Shown one piece after another: positions 15,415 to 24,502 of a stretch of DNA of 31,646 nt. A program made the translations under genes and the position numbers. The DNA is from UBA3537 sp964219345 (GTDB lineage: Bacteria; Bacteroidota; Bacteroidia; Flavobacteriales; Flavobacteriaceae), in assembly GCA_964219345.1 (NCBI GenBank), contig CAXPPN010000012.1, positions 1 through 31,646 on the forward strand. Reading direction: 5' to 3'. The notes under the pieces are model-generated. The model searched no databases. It had not been told where the DNA came from and saw only the letters and a program-made list of their open reading frames with translations. The first letter of the stretch is position 1, and every line of letters starts with the position of its first letter.

Positions 15415-18400
15415 CTAATTGAGTTTATAAAAGATATTTTGATTTTGAAGTTCGGTCAACAATTCTTGTGAGATTTGTACTTTCTGTTTTCTGCTTTTGA
15501 GCTCCAATTTTAATTCTTCTTCATCGTCATATACTACAAAATTCAGATGATGTTTGCCTTTATGTAGTCTTAAAAGGTCTTGAATTTCAATTACTTTTTG
15601 CTCATTTAAATCTTTGATATTGAGCTGAATAGATAATTTATTAGCGTATGCATCCATTACATCATGTAACAATTGAAAGTTATTGAACTGCAAACGGGGT
15701 TCTCCTATTTTTCCAGTTTCTCTATTGGTCCACCCCTCTCGAACAAATGCGCGTATGTAAACAAAATTATTTAGCATTAGAAAGTGTCTAAATTTGAGAT
15801 ATTCTTCGCCAAAAATTCTAAATTCATGACTGTTGGTGTAGTCTTCAATAGTAAAACTCGCCCAACCTTTGCCTTGTCTACTCACACGATGCTGAACATC
15901 AGTAACTACTCCTCCAAACGTAATTTCTTTGTTCATCAACGGCGTCATGTTTTGAAAATAGGCTACGGTTCCATTGCAAAAATTTTGCATTTCTATTCGG
16001 AAATCGTCCAAAGGATGCCCTGAAATATAAATACCAACTACTTCTTTTTCTCGAGCTAATTTTTCCATGGTACCCCAACTTTCGCAAGCTGGAAGTTCGG
16101 GCTCTGGAAACTGAACCTCACTGGCTTCACCAAACAAGCTCACTTGGGCAGAATTTTTATTTTCTTGAAATTTATTGGCATATTTTATAGTTTTTTCCAA
16201 AAATGTTACCCCATCCCCTTCATCATAAAAATATTGTGCACGGTGTGTATTTGTAAAACAGTCAAAACCCCCGGCATTGGCCAAATTTTCAAAGGCTTTT
16301 TTATTGGCTGCACGTAAATCAATACGCTTGGCTAAATCAAAAATAGAACGGTATGTCCCCTCTTTTTTTCGTTCCTCAACAATTGTTTTTACAGCACCAT
16401 GTCCTACCCCTTTTATAGCACCCATTCCAAAGCGAATGGCGTTGTCTTTATTTACAGAAAACTTGTAATAACTTTCATTAACGTCGGGCCCCAAAACATT
16501 GAGTTTCATACGCTTCGCTTCTTCCATAAAAAAGGTCACTTGCTTGATATCGTTCATATTATTGGACAATACTGCTGCCATATATTCTGCTGGGTAGTGT
16601 GCTTTGAGGTAGGCCGTTTGATAGGCTATCCAAGCATAACATGTTGAGTGCGACTTATTGAAAGCATAACTTGCAAATTTTTCCCAATCGGTCCAAATTT
16701 TTTCTAATTTCTCTGGATTTAACCCTTTTGAACTCGCTTGATTAATGAATTTTGGCTTCATTTTGTCAAGTACTGCCTTTTGTTTTTTACCCATAGCTTT
16801 TCGCAAAACATCCGCTTCACCTTTGGTGAAATCAGCGAGTTTTTGAGACAGTAGCATTACTTGCTCTTGATAGACTGTAATTCCATAAGTTTCTTTCAAA
16901 TATTCTTCCATTTCTGGAAGGTCATATGAGATGTCTTCATCGCCGTGCTTTCTGCGGATAAAACTTGGAATATACTCTAAAGGACCAGGACGATATAGTG
17001 CATTCATGGCAATTAAATCGGCAAATACTGTTGGCTTCAAATCGCGCATATGTTTTTGCATTCCTGGCGATTCGTATTGAAATATACCCACCGTTTCTCC
17101 ACGTTGAAACAACTCGTATGTTGCGACATCGTCTAATGGAAAATTTTCGGGGTCTAGAGAAATTCCATGTTTGGCTTTGACAATTTTTACAGTATCTTTT
17201 ATAAGCGTTAATGTTTTGAGTCCTAAAAAATCCATTTTTAGCAACCCTGCATCTTCAACCACCGAGTTATCAAATTGAGTCACATACAAATCTGAATCTT
17301 TGGCGGTAGCAATAGGGACATAATTGGTAATATCACCAGGTGTTATAATCACTCCACACGCATGAATTCCTGTATTTCTTAGTGAACCTTCTAAGACTTT
17401 GGCTTGATTGACGGTTTCTGCCTCCAAATCATCACCTTCAGAAATATTAAGTAATTGATTAATAAGCTCCATGTCTTCGGTACGAAATTTTTGTTTGAGG
17501 ATTTTTTCGTCTACCCCAAATATTTTATTGAGCTTAGACATATTGGGCACCAGCTTTGCAATGCGGTCTGCATCGCCCAATGGTAAATCCAAAACACGTG
17601 CGGTGTCTCTTATGGAGGATTTGGCGGCCATTGTTCCATATGTGATAATTTGTGCCACTTGATTGGCGCCATATTTCTTAATCACATAATCCATCACTCG
17701 ACTTCGTCCTTCATCATCAAAATCGATATCAATATCAGGCATACTAACACGATCTGGATTGAGGAAACGCTCAAAAAGTAAATCGTATTTAATAGGATCA
17801 ATATTTGTAATCCAAAGACAATAGGCCACAACCGACCCTGCTGCAGAACCACGACCTGGCCCAACAGAAACATCCATATTTCGCGCCTCGCGAATAAAAT
17901 CTTCTACAATCAAAAAATACCCTGGATACCCTGTTTTTTCGATGGTTTGAAGTTCAAAATCAATACGCTCTTTGATGGCATCTGTTAGTGTTTTGTAGCG
18001 CTTTTTTGCGCCTTCATATGTCAAATGACGTAGATATGCATTCTCCCCATGATTTGTACCCTCCAAAGCATCGGTTTTATTTACAAATTCTTCGGGAATT
18101 TCAAATTTTGGAAGCAATACATCTCTTGCCAATTCAAAAGGTTCAATTTTATCAACCACCTCTTGAATATTTAGAATGGCCTCTGGAACATCCTTAAACA
18201 ATTCTTTCATTTCTTCTGATGACTTGAAAAAATATTCTTGATTGGGAAGTCCATATCTGTAGCCACGCCCCCGACCTATAGGTGTGGCTTGCTTTTCACC
18301 GTCTTTCACACACAACAAAATATCATGTGCATTGGCCTCCGTTTGATCTATGTAATAGGTGTTGTTGGTGGCTACTAATTTTATGTTATGCTTTTTGGCA

Positions 18401-19791
18401 AATTGAATCAATACAGGATTGATACGGTCTTCATCTTCTTGACTATGACGCATGAGTTCAATATATAAATCCCCTTGAAATTGTTCTTTCCACCACAATA
18501 ATGCGTCTTCGGCTTGATGTTCACCAACATTTAAAACTTTTGAGGGCACTTCACCATAAAGATTTCCTGTTAGTACAATTAAATCTTCTTTGTATTGTTC
18601 TACAATCTTGCGATCAATTCTAGGAACATAATAAAATCCATCGGTAAACGCAATAGAAGACATTTTTACCAGGTTTTCATAACCTTTTTTGGATTTGGCC
18701 AAAAAGACAATTTGATATCCATTGTCTTTGTGTGATTTATTTTCATGGTCTTCACAAACAAAAAATTCGCAGCCAACAATCGCTTTTATGGGAGTGGCTT
18801 CAAAAGGCTCTCCTTTTGCTTCGGCGTATAGCTTTTGTTGTTTTAATCCTTTATTATAATTTCCAATTTCTTTTACAAAATGAAAAGCACCCATCATATT
18901 TCCATGATCAGTTAGGGCAACGGCAGGCATTTGGTATTTGGCAGCAGCATTGACTAATTTTTTGATGCTGATGGTGGATTGTAAAATTGAAAATTGAGAA
19001 TGATTATGTAAATGTGCCATTGTGGCGTCATTCAAAATTTCGGGGATACCCTTGGAATGCTGGTGTGTTTGACTTTCTTTTTGGGCTTTTGCATTAATGG
19101 CCGCTGTGGCTTCTTTTAGATTGATATGTCTAAGACCAATGGGCGCCATCGGATTTGGGTGATGTGCTTTAAACTCTTGAATATATTCTGGTGTAGACTG
19201 CAGCTCATCTGGTGAAAAAACACCTTTTCTAAGCAATTCCAAAAAACAACGTGTTGTGGCTTCCACATCGGCAGTGGCGTTGTGGGCTTCTGCAAATGGG
19301 GTTTGGAACAAAAACTGATGCAACTCCGTTAGGGTTGGTAATTTAAATTTACCGCCGCGTCCGCCAGGCAACTGACAAAGACTGGCCGTAGTTTCGGTAC
19401 AGGTATCCAAAACCGGCATAGTATTAAGAGGGGTTTCAATTTGTAGGCGATGGTATTCGCAGCCCATAATATTGAGGTCGAAACCTACATTTTGTCCCAC
19501 TACAAATTTGGCTTTGGATAGTGCGATATTAAATTTTTTGAGAACAACCGCTAATTCCTCGCCTTGTTCTGTGGCTAAGGCTGTAGAAATGCCATGAACT
19601 TTTTCGGCATCATAGGGCACATTAAATCCATTGGGGCGAATGAGAAAATCTTGATGTTCAAGGCATTGGCCCATATGGTCGTGCAATTGCCATGCAATTT
19701 GGATACAACGTGGCCAATTGTCGGTGTCCATTAGGGGCGCATTCCAACGCTTGGGCAGACCAGTAGTTTCGGTATCAAAGATTAAATACAT
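15415..19791 (-). CDS. dnaE: DNA polymerase III alpha subunit with fused N-terminal exonuclease
   Basis: Main replicative polymerase, 1458 residues. Residues 1-185 are a DEDD-type 3'-5' exonuclease (YLIFDTETTG, VGQNVGFDLNIMG, AHNATADVEATTRCFLELL), the proofreading activity that in Proteobacteria is the separate epsilon subunit. A PHP domain follows from about 255 (MAHLHNHSQFSILQS, TDHGNMMGAFHF). The polymerase core has the catalytic aspartates in MPDIDIDFDDEGR (about 684-696) and MDFLGLKTLT. Then come a tandem helix-hairpin-helix region, the OB fold (TFGGVVTDVQHRVSRQGKGW) and a C-terminal tail. This fused form is, from memory, usual in Flavobacteriaceae. The frame is intact and the start is ATG at 19791. 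Confidence 0.97.
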   Translation of the reverse strand: MYLIFDTETTGLPKRWNAPLMDTDNWPRCIQIAWQLHDHMGQCLEHQDFLIRPNGFNVPYDAEKVHGISTALATEQGEELAVVLKKFNIALSKAKFVVGQNVGFDLNIMGCEYHRLQIETPLNTMPVLDTCTETTASLCQLPGGRGGKFKLPTLTELHQFLFQTPFAEAHNATADVEATTRCFLELLRKGVFSPDELQSTPEYIQEFKAHHPNPMAPIGLRHINLKEATAAINAKAQKESQTHQHSKGIPEILNDATMAHLHNHSQFSILQSTISIKKLVNAAAKYQMPAVALTDHGNMMGAFHFVKEIGNYNKGLKQQKLYAEAKGEPFEATPIKAIVGCEFFVCEDHENKSHKDNGYQIVFLAKSKKGYENLVKMSSIAFTDGFYYVPRIDRKIVEQYKEDLIVLTGNLYGEVPSKVLNVGEHQAEDALLWWKEQFQGDLYIELMRHSQEDEDRINPVLIQFAKKHNIKLVATNNTYYIDQTEANAHDILLCVKDGEKQATPIGRGRGYRYGLPNQEYFFKSSEEMKELFKDVPEAILNIQEVVDKIEPFELARDVLLPKFEIPEEFVNKTDALEGTNHGENAYLRHLTYEGAKKRYKTLTDAIKERIDFELQTIEKTGYPGYFLIVEDFIREARNMDVSVGPGRGSAAGSVVAYCLWITNIDPIKYDLLFERFLNPDRVSMPDIDIDFDDEGRSRVMDYVIKKYGANQVAQIITYGTMAAKSSIRDTARVLDLPLGDADRIAKLVPNMSKLNKIFGVDEKILKQKFRTEDMELINQLLNISEGDDLEAETVNQAKVLEGSLRNTGIHACGVIITPGDITNYVPIATAKDSDLYVTQFDNSVVEDAGLLKMDFLGLKTLTLIKDTVKIVKAKHGISLDPENFPLDDVATYELFQRGETVGIFQYESPGMQKHMRDLKPTVFADLIAMNALYRPGPLEYIPSFIRRKHGDEDISYDLPEMEEYLKETYGITVYQEQVMLLSQKLADFTKGEADVLRKAMGKKQKAVLDKMKPKFINQASSKGLNPEKLEKIWTDWEKFASYAFNKSHSTCYAWIAYQTAYLKAHYPAEYMAAVLSNNMNDIKQVTFFMEEAKRMKLNVLGPDVNESYYKFSVNKDNAIRFGMGAIKGVGHGAVKTIVEERKKEGTYRSIFDLAKRIDLRAANKKAFENLANAGGFDCFTNTHRAQYFYDEGDGVTFLEKTIKYANKFQENKNSAQVSLFGEASEVQFPEPELPACESWGTMEKLAREKEVVGIYISGHPLDDFRIEMQNFCNGTVAYFQNMTPLMNKEITFGGVVTDVQHRVSRQGKGWASFTIEDYTNSHEFRIFGEEYLKFRHFLMLNNFVYIRAFVREGWTNRETGKIGEPRLQFNNFQLLHDVMDAYANKLSIQLNIKDLNEQKVIEIQDLLRLHKGKHHLNFVVYDDEEELKLELKSRKQKVQISQELLTELQNQNIFYKLN

Positions 19792-20033
19792 GGCAAAAAT
19801 TTGTGCTTAAAACAGAACTCTAAATATAGTATTATTTTAAGATTTTGCGCTTGCTTTTTTTAAGGATTTATGAACAATAAAGATTAATAAAATTCCAAAA
19901 AAACCAAACGTCATGGTGAATTCGTTTCAGTACAGTGTGACCTGAGTATGACCTGAAACAATATTAGTGTAAACAACAATAAATTTTTGTAAACAGCTAT
20001 ATTTAAAGATTTGATAAGTTGATAAGAAGCTCG
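19792..20033. other. Intergenic region between dnaE and the lipoprotein gene
   Basis: No gene seen. It contains the dnaE upstream region, with a weak minus-strand TATATTTA near 19827, and one palindromic repeat copy at 19917-19959 related to those in metG. Confidence 0.6.
19917..19959 (-). repeat. Dispersed palindromic repeat, intergenic copy
   Basis: The minus strand of 19917-19941 matches metG positions 538-562 at 22 of 25 bases by eye, including the identical core CTGTACTGAAACGA. The element here is bounded by the inverted arms GTTTCAG (19924-19930) and CTGAAAC (19953-19959). It is a second location for the repeat family seen inside metG, this time in non-coding DNA. Confidence 0.7.
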
Positions 20034-20510
20034 TCAATCCTCAGTTACATAGCTTAAATTATAAAACACTCCTTTCGAAAAGTTCATATATTTTGTTCCG
20101 GTACTATCGTAAGAATTAAAATAAAATGTGCCTTTAATATTTTTGGTTTCAGCATTTACTTCTTCAATCGTCACTTTTCCATCACTCAAATATACGGGAT
20201 ATTCAACCCCATCATATTGTGTGGAATATATGATGTTTTCTTGTTTAAATGTTACCGTAGAGGTCTTGCCTTTTCCTAATTCATAAGACCCAACAGTAGC
20301 TGCAGCTAGTATAATTGTCATAGTGCCATAACCATCTGTTCCAGTAATTGTTAGTGCCCCCGCAGTATTTACGGTCGCTGAACGCGAATTGGACTTCCAT
20401 GTAAAATCGCCGTGTTGTAATCCTTGTAAGGTTGGGGAACTCGTTTGAATCTCATCTTGACATCCAAAAAAAGAAAACATTACAAGTAAAGAAAGTGCAA
20501 AATATTTCAT
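20034..20510 (-). CDS. Small lipoprotein, DUF6252-like
   Basis: A 158-residue secreted lipoprotein. The start at 20510 (MKYFALSLLVMFSFFGC) gives a textbook lipobox ending in Cys17; an ATG 36 bases upstream adds an unlikely extension. The mature part is beta-rich, with FTWKSNSRSATVNTAGALTI followed by GTDGYGTMTI, which resembles the DUF6252 family of Bacteroidota lipoproteins (medium certainty). Function unknown. It is divergent from rpsP. Confidence 0.75.
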   Translation of the reverse strand: MKYFALSLLVMFSFFGCQDEIQTSSPTLQGLQHGDFTWKSNSRSATVNTAGALTITGTDGYGTMTIILAAATVGSYELGKGKTSTVTFKQENIIYSTQYDGVEYPVYLSDGKVTIEEVNAETKNIKGTFYFNSYDSTGTKYMNFSKGVFYNLSYVTED

Positions 20511-20582
20511 AGTTTTTTGATTTAAGTAGGTTGAATTTAACAACATCTATCAGCTCAAAAATATAAAAAATAAATGAATGTT

Positions 20583-20610
20583 TTTGTATTGAAAAAATAT
20601 AGTATATTTG
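20583..20610 (+). promoter_or_regulatory. rpsP promoter
   Basis: TTTG at 20583-20586 and TATATTTG at 20603-20610 with a 16-base spacer, close to the Bacteroidota consensus. It lies 45 bases before the rpsP ATG. Confidence 0.6.
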
Positions 20611-20626
20611 CCGCTCATTAATAACC

Positions 20627-20641
20627 GAGGTCGAGAACCTC
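20627..20641 (+). promoter_or_regulatory. Hairpin in the rpsP leader
   Basis: GAGGT (20627-20631) pairs with ACCTC (20637-20641) around CGAGA, 14 bases before the start codon. Ribosomal-protein leaders often hold autoregulatory structures; whether this short stem does so is inference. Confidence 0.35.
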
Positions 20642-20655
20642 ACAAATTAATTTTT

Positions 20656-21162
20656 ATGCCTGTAAAACTAAGATTACAAAGACACGGAAAAAAAGGAAAA
20701 CCATTCTATTGGATTGTTGCTGCAGATTCGCGCTCAAAAAGAGATGGACGTTTTCTTGAAAAACTAGGAACGTACAACCCTAACACCAATCCTGCACAAA
20801 TTGACCTCAACGTTGATGGTGCTGTAAAATGGTTAGAAAATGGTGCTCAACCTACAGATACTACTCGTGCAATTTTATCGCATGAAGGCGTTTTGTTAAA
20901 AAAACACCTTGCTGGAGGAGTAAAGAAAGGTGCTTTAACTGAGGAACAAGCGGAAGAAAAATTCCAAGCTTGGGTTGCAGAGAAGCAAGCTAAAGTTGAC
21001 GCTAAAAAATCTGATCTTCAGAAAGCCAAAGAAGCACAGGAAGCAAAAGCCCTTGCTGCAGAAAAAGCAGCCAATGAGGCGCGTATTGCTGCCGCCGCTC
21101 CTGTAGTAGAAGAAGCTACAGAAGAAGAAGTTGCTACTGAAGCTTCAAACGAAGAAGAATAA
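20656..21162 (+). CDS. rpsP: 30S ribosomal protein S16 with acidic/Ala-rich C-terminal extension
   Basis: Assembly protein of the small ribosomal subunit. The conserved S16 part is about residues 1-85 (MPVKLRLQRHGKKGKPFYWI, RDGRFLEKLGTYNPNTNP, WLENGAQPTDTTRAILSHEG). A further 80 or so residues, rich in Ala, Lys and Glu and ending EEATEEEVATEASNEEE, form a low-complexity helical tail common in Bacteroidota S16. I chose the ATG at 20656 because it starts the conserved S16 sequence; an upstream GTT/TTG-type extension would be spurious. It precedes rimM as in most bacteria, with a terminator between them. Confidence 0.97.
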   Translation: MPVKLRLQRHGKKGKPFYWIVAADSRSKRDGRFLEKLGTYNPNTNPAQIDLNVDGAVKWLENGAQPTDTTRAILSHEGVLLKKHLAGGVKKGALTEEQAEEKFQAWVAEKQAKVDAKKSDLQKAKEAQEAKALAAEKAANEARIAAAAPVVEEATEEEVATEASNEEE

Positions 21163-21184
21163 AACATTTATTTTTTATACCTTT

Positions 21185-21214
21185 AAACCTGACTTAACGG
21201 TCAGGTTTTTTTTT
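21185..21214 (+). terminator. Intra-operon terminator/attenuator between rpsP and rimM
   Basis: AAACCTGAC (21185-21193) pairs with GTCAGGTTT (21200-21208) around TTAACG and is followed by nine T's (21206-21214). It ends nine bases before the rimM ATG. rimM has no room for its own promoter after it, so rimM transcription must read through it or start inside or upstream. Confidence 0.9.
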
Positions 21215-21222
21215 GATATTTT

Positions 21223-21750
21223 ATGAAAAAAGAAGATTGTTTTTATCTTGGAAAAATCGTAAAAAAGTACAGCTTTAAAGGAGAAATTATAGCCAAACTC
21301 GACACCGACCAACCTGATATTTACGAAAATTTAGATGCCTTATTTATAGACGTTAGTAACCGCTTGATTCCTTATTTTGTAGAAAAATCTCAGCTGCACA
21401 AATCTAACTTGTTACGTTTAAAACTTGAGGATGTTAGCAGTGAAAGTGATGCCGATGCTCTCTTAAAAAAAGACTTATATCTTCCTCTTGCTCTTTTGCC
21501 AAAACTTGAAGGCAATACTTTTTATTTCCACGAAATTATTGGATTTCAAGTTATTGATGAAAATTTTGGTCCTGTAGGGCATATCACAGGAGTTAACGAT
21601 AGCACAACTCAAGCCTTATTTGAAATTGATCATAATGGAAAAGAAGTTTTAGTCCCCATCAACGACGATATTATTTGTAATCTAGACCGTACAGCCAAAA
21701 CTGTATTGGTAAAAACACCGCCTGGACTTATTGACTTGTATCTCGACTAA
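21223..21750 (+). CDS. rimM: Ribosome maturation factor RimM
   Basis: Binds S19 in the 30S head and helps late 16S rRNA processing. The 175 residues are the usual RimM size, with the N-terminal beta-barrel (YLGKIVKKYSFKGEIIAKLD) and C-terminal PRC-barrel (FYFHEIIGFQVIDENFGPVG, LVPINDDIICNLDRT). It sits directly behind rpsP, and its TAA overlaps the ATG of the next gene by one base (TAATG), indicating translational coupling. Confidence 0.95.
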   Translation: MKKEDCFYLGKIVKKYSFKGEIIAKLDTDQPDIYENLDALFIDVSNRLIPYFVEKSQLHKSNLLRLKLEDVSSESDADALLKKDLYLPLALLPKLEGNTFYFHEIIGFQVIDENFGPVGHITGVNDSTTQALFEIDHNGKEVLVPINDDIICNLDRTAKTVLVKTPPGLIDLYLD

Positions 21751-22466
21751 TGCCTTTGGAAGCCTTTCAGTTTAAACAATTTAGTGTGGCACACGACCGC
21801 TGTGCAATGAAAGTCGGTACCGATGCCGTTTTACTTGGTGCTTGGGCTGCTATAAATCATTGTCCTAACTCTGTTTTAGATATTGGTTCAGGTTCGGGAA
21901 TTTTGGCGCTTATGCTTGCACAACGCAGCACCGCAGAATTAATTGATGCCATTGAAATTGATGCTGAAGCCTATGAGCAATGTGTACAAAATTTTGAGCA
22001 ATCGCCGTGGGTAGATCGTTTGTTTTGCTACCATGCAAGTCTAGAAGAATTTACAGAAGAAATAGAAGACAAATACGACCTTATTGTGTCAAACCCACCA
22101 TTTTATACCAATGATTTTGACACCAAAAATAACGCTAGAAACCTAGCACGTTTTGAAAATGCTTTACCTTTTGAACACCTTATTAGAAGTACAAAAATGC
22201 TTTTGTCCAATAAAGGTGTATTTTGTGTTATTATTCCCTTTAGTGAAGAAGATTTTTTTTGTGTATTAGCCAATGAAAATCAGCTTTATTGTAACAAAAA
22301 ACTAAGGATACGTGGGCAAAAACATGGTGAAATTAAACGTAGTTTAATGGCATTTTCGTGTATAAAACAAGATATTGAAATACAAGAAATGTATCTTGAG
22401 GACAGACGACATAATTATAGCGAAAGTTACAAAGAGATCGCAAAAGAATTTTATTTAAAATTCTAA
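21750..22466 (+). CDS. N6-adenine methyltransferase, TrmN6/YfiC type
   Basis: SAM-dependent methyltransferase of the family that methylates A37 of tRNA1(Val). Of its 238 residues, the SAM-binding motif is VLDIGSGSGILALMLAQRS and the catalytic N6-adenine motif is SNPPFYTNDF (NPPF/Y). The N-terminal FKQFSVAHDRCAMKVGTDAV is characteristic of the YfiC/TrmN6 group. Its start overlaps the rimM stop. The exact tRNA or rRNA target is inferred from the family. Confidence 0.88.
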   Translation: MPLEAFQFKQFSVAHDRCAMKVGTDAVLLGAWAAINHCPNSVLDIGSGSGILALMLAQRSTAELIDAIEIDAEAYEQCVQNFEQSPWVDRLFCYHASLEEFTEEIEDKYDLIVSNPPFYTNDFDTKNNARNLARFENALPFEHLIRSTKMLLSNKGVFCVIIPFSEEDFFCVLANENQLYCNKKLRIRGQKHGEIKRSLMAFSCIKQDIEIQEMYLEDRRHNYSESYKEIAKEFYLKF

Positions 22467-22556
22467 ACTCAATAAATTTATAAGTAAATTTGTTGATAGA
22501 TAAATTAAATCATAGTTGATTTTTCTATAAAACCTAAACTAAAAAAACTTTTTGGT

Positions 22557-23735
22557 ATGAAACCAGACCTCTTTGAAGCACCTGATTATTATAACTTAGA
22601 TGATTTATTTAGCGAAGAACACAAGCTTGTTCGTGATGCAGCACGCGAATGGGTCAAAAGAGCCGTATCGCCCATCATTGAATCTTATGCTCAAAAGGCT
22701 GAATTTCCAGAACAAATTATTGGAGGATTAGCAGAAATTGGTGCTTTTGGTCCTTACATTCCAGAAACTTATGGAGGTGCAGGGCTCGACCAAATTTCTT
22801 ATGGGTTAATCATGCAAGAAATTGAACGTGGAGACTCAGGCGTTAGAAGTACAGCTTCAGTGCAGTCCTCGCTGGTTATGTATCCTATTTGGCAATATGG
22901 CAATGAAGAACAACGCCAAAAGTATTTACCAAAACTCGCTTCTGGAGAATTTATGGGAGCCTTTGGACTAACAGAGCCTGATCATGGAAGTAACCCTGGT
23001 GGGATGACTACAAATTACAAAGATATGGGTGACCATTATTTATTGAATGGCGCAAAACTATGGATTTCAAATGCTCCTTTTTGTGATTTTGCAGTGGTTT
23101 GGGCCAAAAATGAAGAAGGTCGAATTCACGGCCTTATTGTTGAACGCGGAATGGAAGGATTTTCTACACCCGAAACCCATAATAAATGGTCTTTGAGGGC
23201 TAGTGCTACTGGAGAACTTATTTTCCAAGATGTAAAAGTTCCAAAAGAAAATTTATTACCCAACAAATCTGGATTGGGCGCTCCTTTAGGATGCTTAGAT
23301 TCAGCACGTTATGGTATTGCATGGGGTGCTATTGGCGCCGCTATGGACTGCTATGATACCGCTTTGCGATATGCCAAAGAACGTGTTCAATTTGGAAAAC
23401 CTATTGCAGGCTTTCAATTACAACAAAAAAAATTAGCTGAAATGATTACCGAAATCACAAAAGCACAATTATTAGCTTTTAGATTAGGTCAGCTCAAAAA
23501 TGAAAACAAAGCCAGTTCTGCCCAAATCTCAATGGCCAAAAGAAATAATGTTGAAATGGCCCTTAAAATTGCACGTGAAGCCCGTCAAATATTGGGCGGC
23601 ATGGGAATTACCGGCGAATATAGCATTATGCGCCATATGATGAATCTAGAGAGTGTTGTCACCTACGAAGGTACACATGATATTCACTTACTTATCACGG
23701 GGTTAGATATTACAGGACTTAATGCGTTTAAATAA
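22557..23735 (+). CDS. Acyl-CoA dehydrogenase, glutaryl-CoA dehydrogenase type
   Basis: FAD enzyme that oxidises and probably decarboxylates glutaryl-CoA to crotonyl-CoA in lysine/tryptophan breakdown, passing electrons to ETF. The 392 residues include FGLTEPDHGSNPGGM, WISNAPFCDFAVVWA, RVQFGKPIAGFQLQQ and ARQILGGMGITGEYS. The subfamily call rests on SGVRSTASVQSSLVM, which carries the substrate-carboxylate-binding Arg region of glutaryl-CoA dehydrogenases, and on the catalytic base Glu371 in TYEGTHDIH. Its end overlaps the following lipoprotein gene by 14 bases. Other short-chain acyl-CoA dehydrogenases are less likely. Confidence 0.9.
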   Translation: MKPDLFEAPDYYNLDDLFSEEHKLVRDAAREWVKRAVSPIIESYAQKAEFPEQIIGGLAEIGAFGPYIPETYGGAGLDQISYGLIMQEIERGDSGVRSTASVQSSLVMYPIWQYGNEEQRQKYLPKLASGEFMGAFGLTEPDHGSNPGGMTTNYKDMGDHYLLNGAKLWISNAPFCDFAVVWAKNEEGRIHGLIVERGMEGFSTPETHNKWSLRASATGELIFQDVKVPKENLLPNKSGLGAPLGCLDSARYGIAWGAIGAAMDCYDTALRYAKERVQFGKPIAGFQLQQKKLAEMITEITKAQLLAFRLGQLKNENKASSAQISMAKRNNVEMALKIAREARQILGGMGITGEYSIMRHMMNLESVVTYEGTHDIHLLITGLDITGLNAFK

Positions 23736-24501
23736 TTTATTTTTTATCTTCTTTCTAGGAGTTTTCTTTTTAAGCACCTCACTTTTGAGTTGTAACAAAA
23801 AAGCGGAAGTCCCTTATGTTCCACCTATCACAGACACCCAAAATAATGACGATGATGTTGATGATGGTGGTGATGATGAAGAAACAACTGCACAAAATTA
23901 TAAACTTCTAAGTCTTGGAGATAGCTATACCATTGGACAAAGTGTTTGTAACAGTTGTCGCTTTCCAGAACAATTAAAAGATAGCTTAATCGCAAATTTT
24001 AATGAACAAGACACCTTTTCTCTCAATGTTATTGCACAAACAGGATGGACAACTACAAATTTAAAATCTGCGATTGCAAGCGCCAATTTACCTTCAGATT
24101 TTGACTTGGTGACTTTACTCATTGGAGTCAATAATCAATATCAAGGTAAACCATTTTCGCTATACGAAACCGAATTTGTAGAATTAACCAATACTGCTAT
24201 TGCATTGACTGGAAACGATGCTTCAAAACTTATTGTAGTTTCAATTCCAGATTATGCATATACGCCATTTGGTCAAAACAGCAATCCAGAAACCATTTCA
24301 GAAGAACTAGAACTTTATAATAATTTTGCTCAAAATTATTGCGAAACAAACGGATTGAGTTATGTTTACATTACCGATATTACGCAACAAGGACTAGAAA
24401 ATCCAGCATTAGTTGCCTCTGATAATCTGCACCCCTCCACTTTAGCATATACTCAATTTGTAGAACGAATTTTGCCTCTAGCTATTGAAAAAATTGAATG
24501 A
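23722..24501 (+). CDS. SGNH/GDSL-family hydrolase lipoprotein
   Basis: An exported esterase-like lipoprotein of 259 residues. The signal peptide ends LLSC, making Cys24 the lipidated residue. A flexible, strongly acidic linker (about 40-56, runs of Asp) follows. The hydrolase domain has block I SLGDSYT with nucleophile Ser68, the Gly block AQTGWTT, block III LLIGVNNQY, and block V DNLHPS with the Asp-x-x-His pair. Substrate unknown; deacylation of polysaccharides or lipids is typical of the family. It starts inside the 3' end of the acyl-CoA dehydrogenase gene, so the two are probably coupled although functionally unrelated. It ends one base from the convergent ferredoxin gene. Confidence 0.88.
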   Translation: MRLNNLFFIFFLGVFFLSTSLLSCNKKAEVPYVPPITDTQNNDDDVDDGGDDEETTAQNYKLLSLGDSYTIGQSVCNSCRFPEQLKDSLIANFNEQDTFSLNVIAQTGWTTTNLKSAIASANLPSDFDLVTLLIGVNNQYQGKPFSLYETEFVELTNTAIALTGNDASKLIVVSIPDYAYTPFGQNSNPETISEELELYNNFAQNYCETNGLSYVYITDITQQGLENPALVASDNLHPSTLAYTQFVERILPLAIEKIE

Positions 24502-24502
24502 T

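Noticed and set aside
15415..19791. The dnaE-exonuclease fusion as a novelty
   Set aside because: This fused architecture is, from memory, usual in flavobacterial replicative polymerases.
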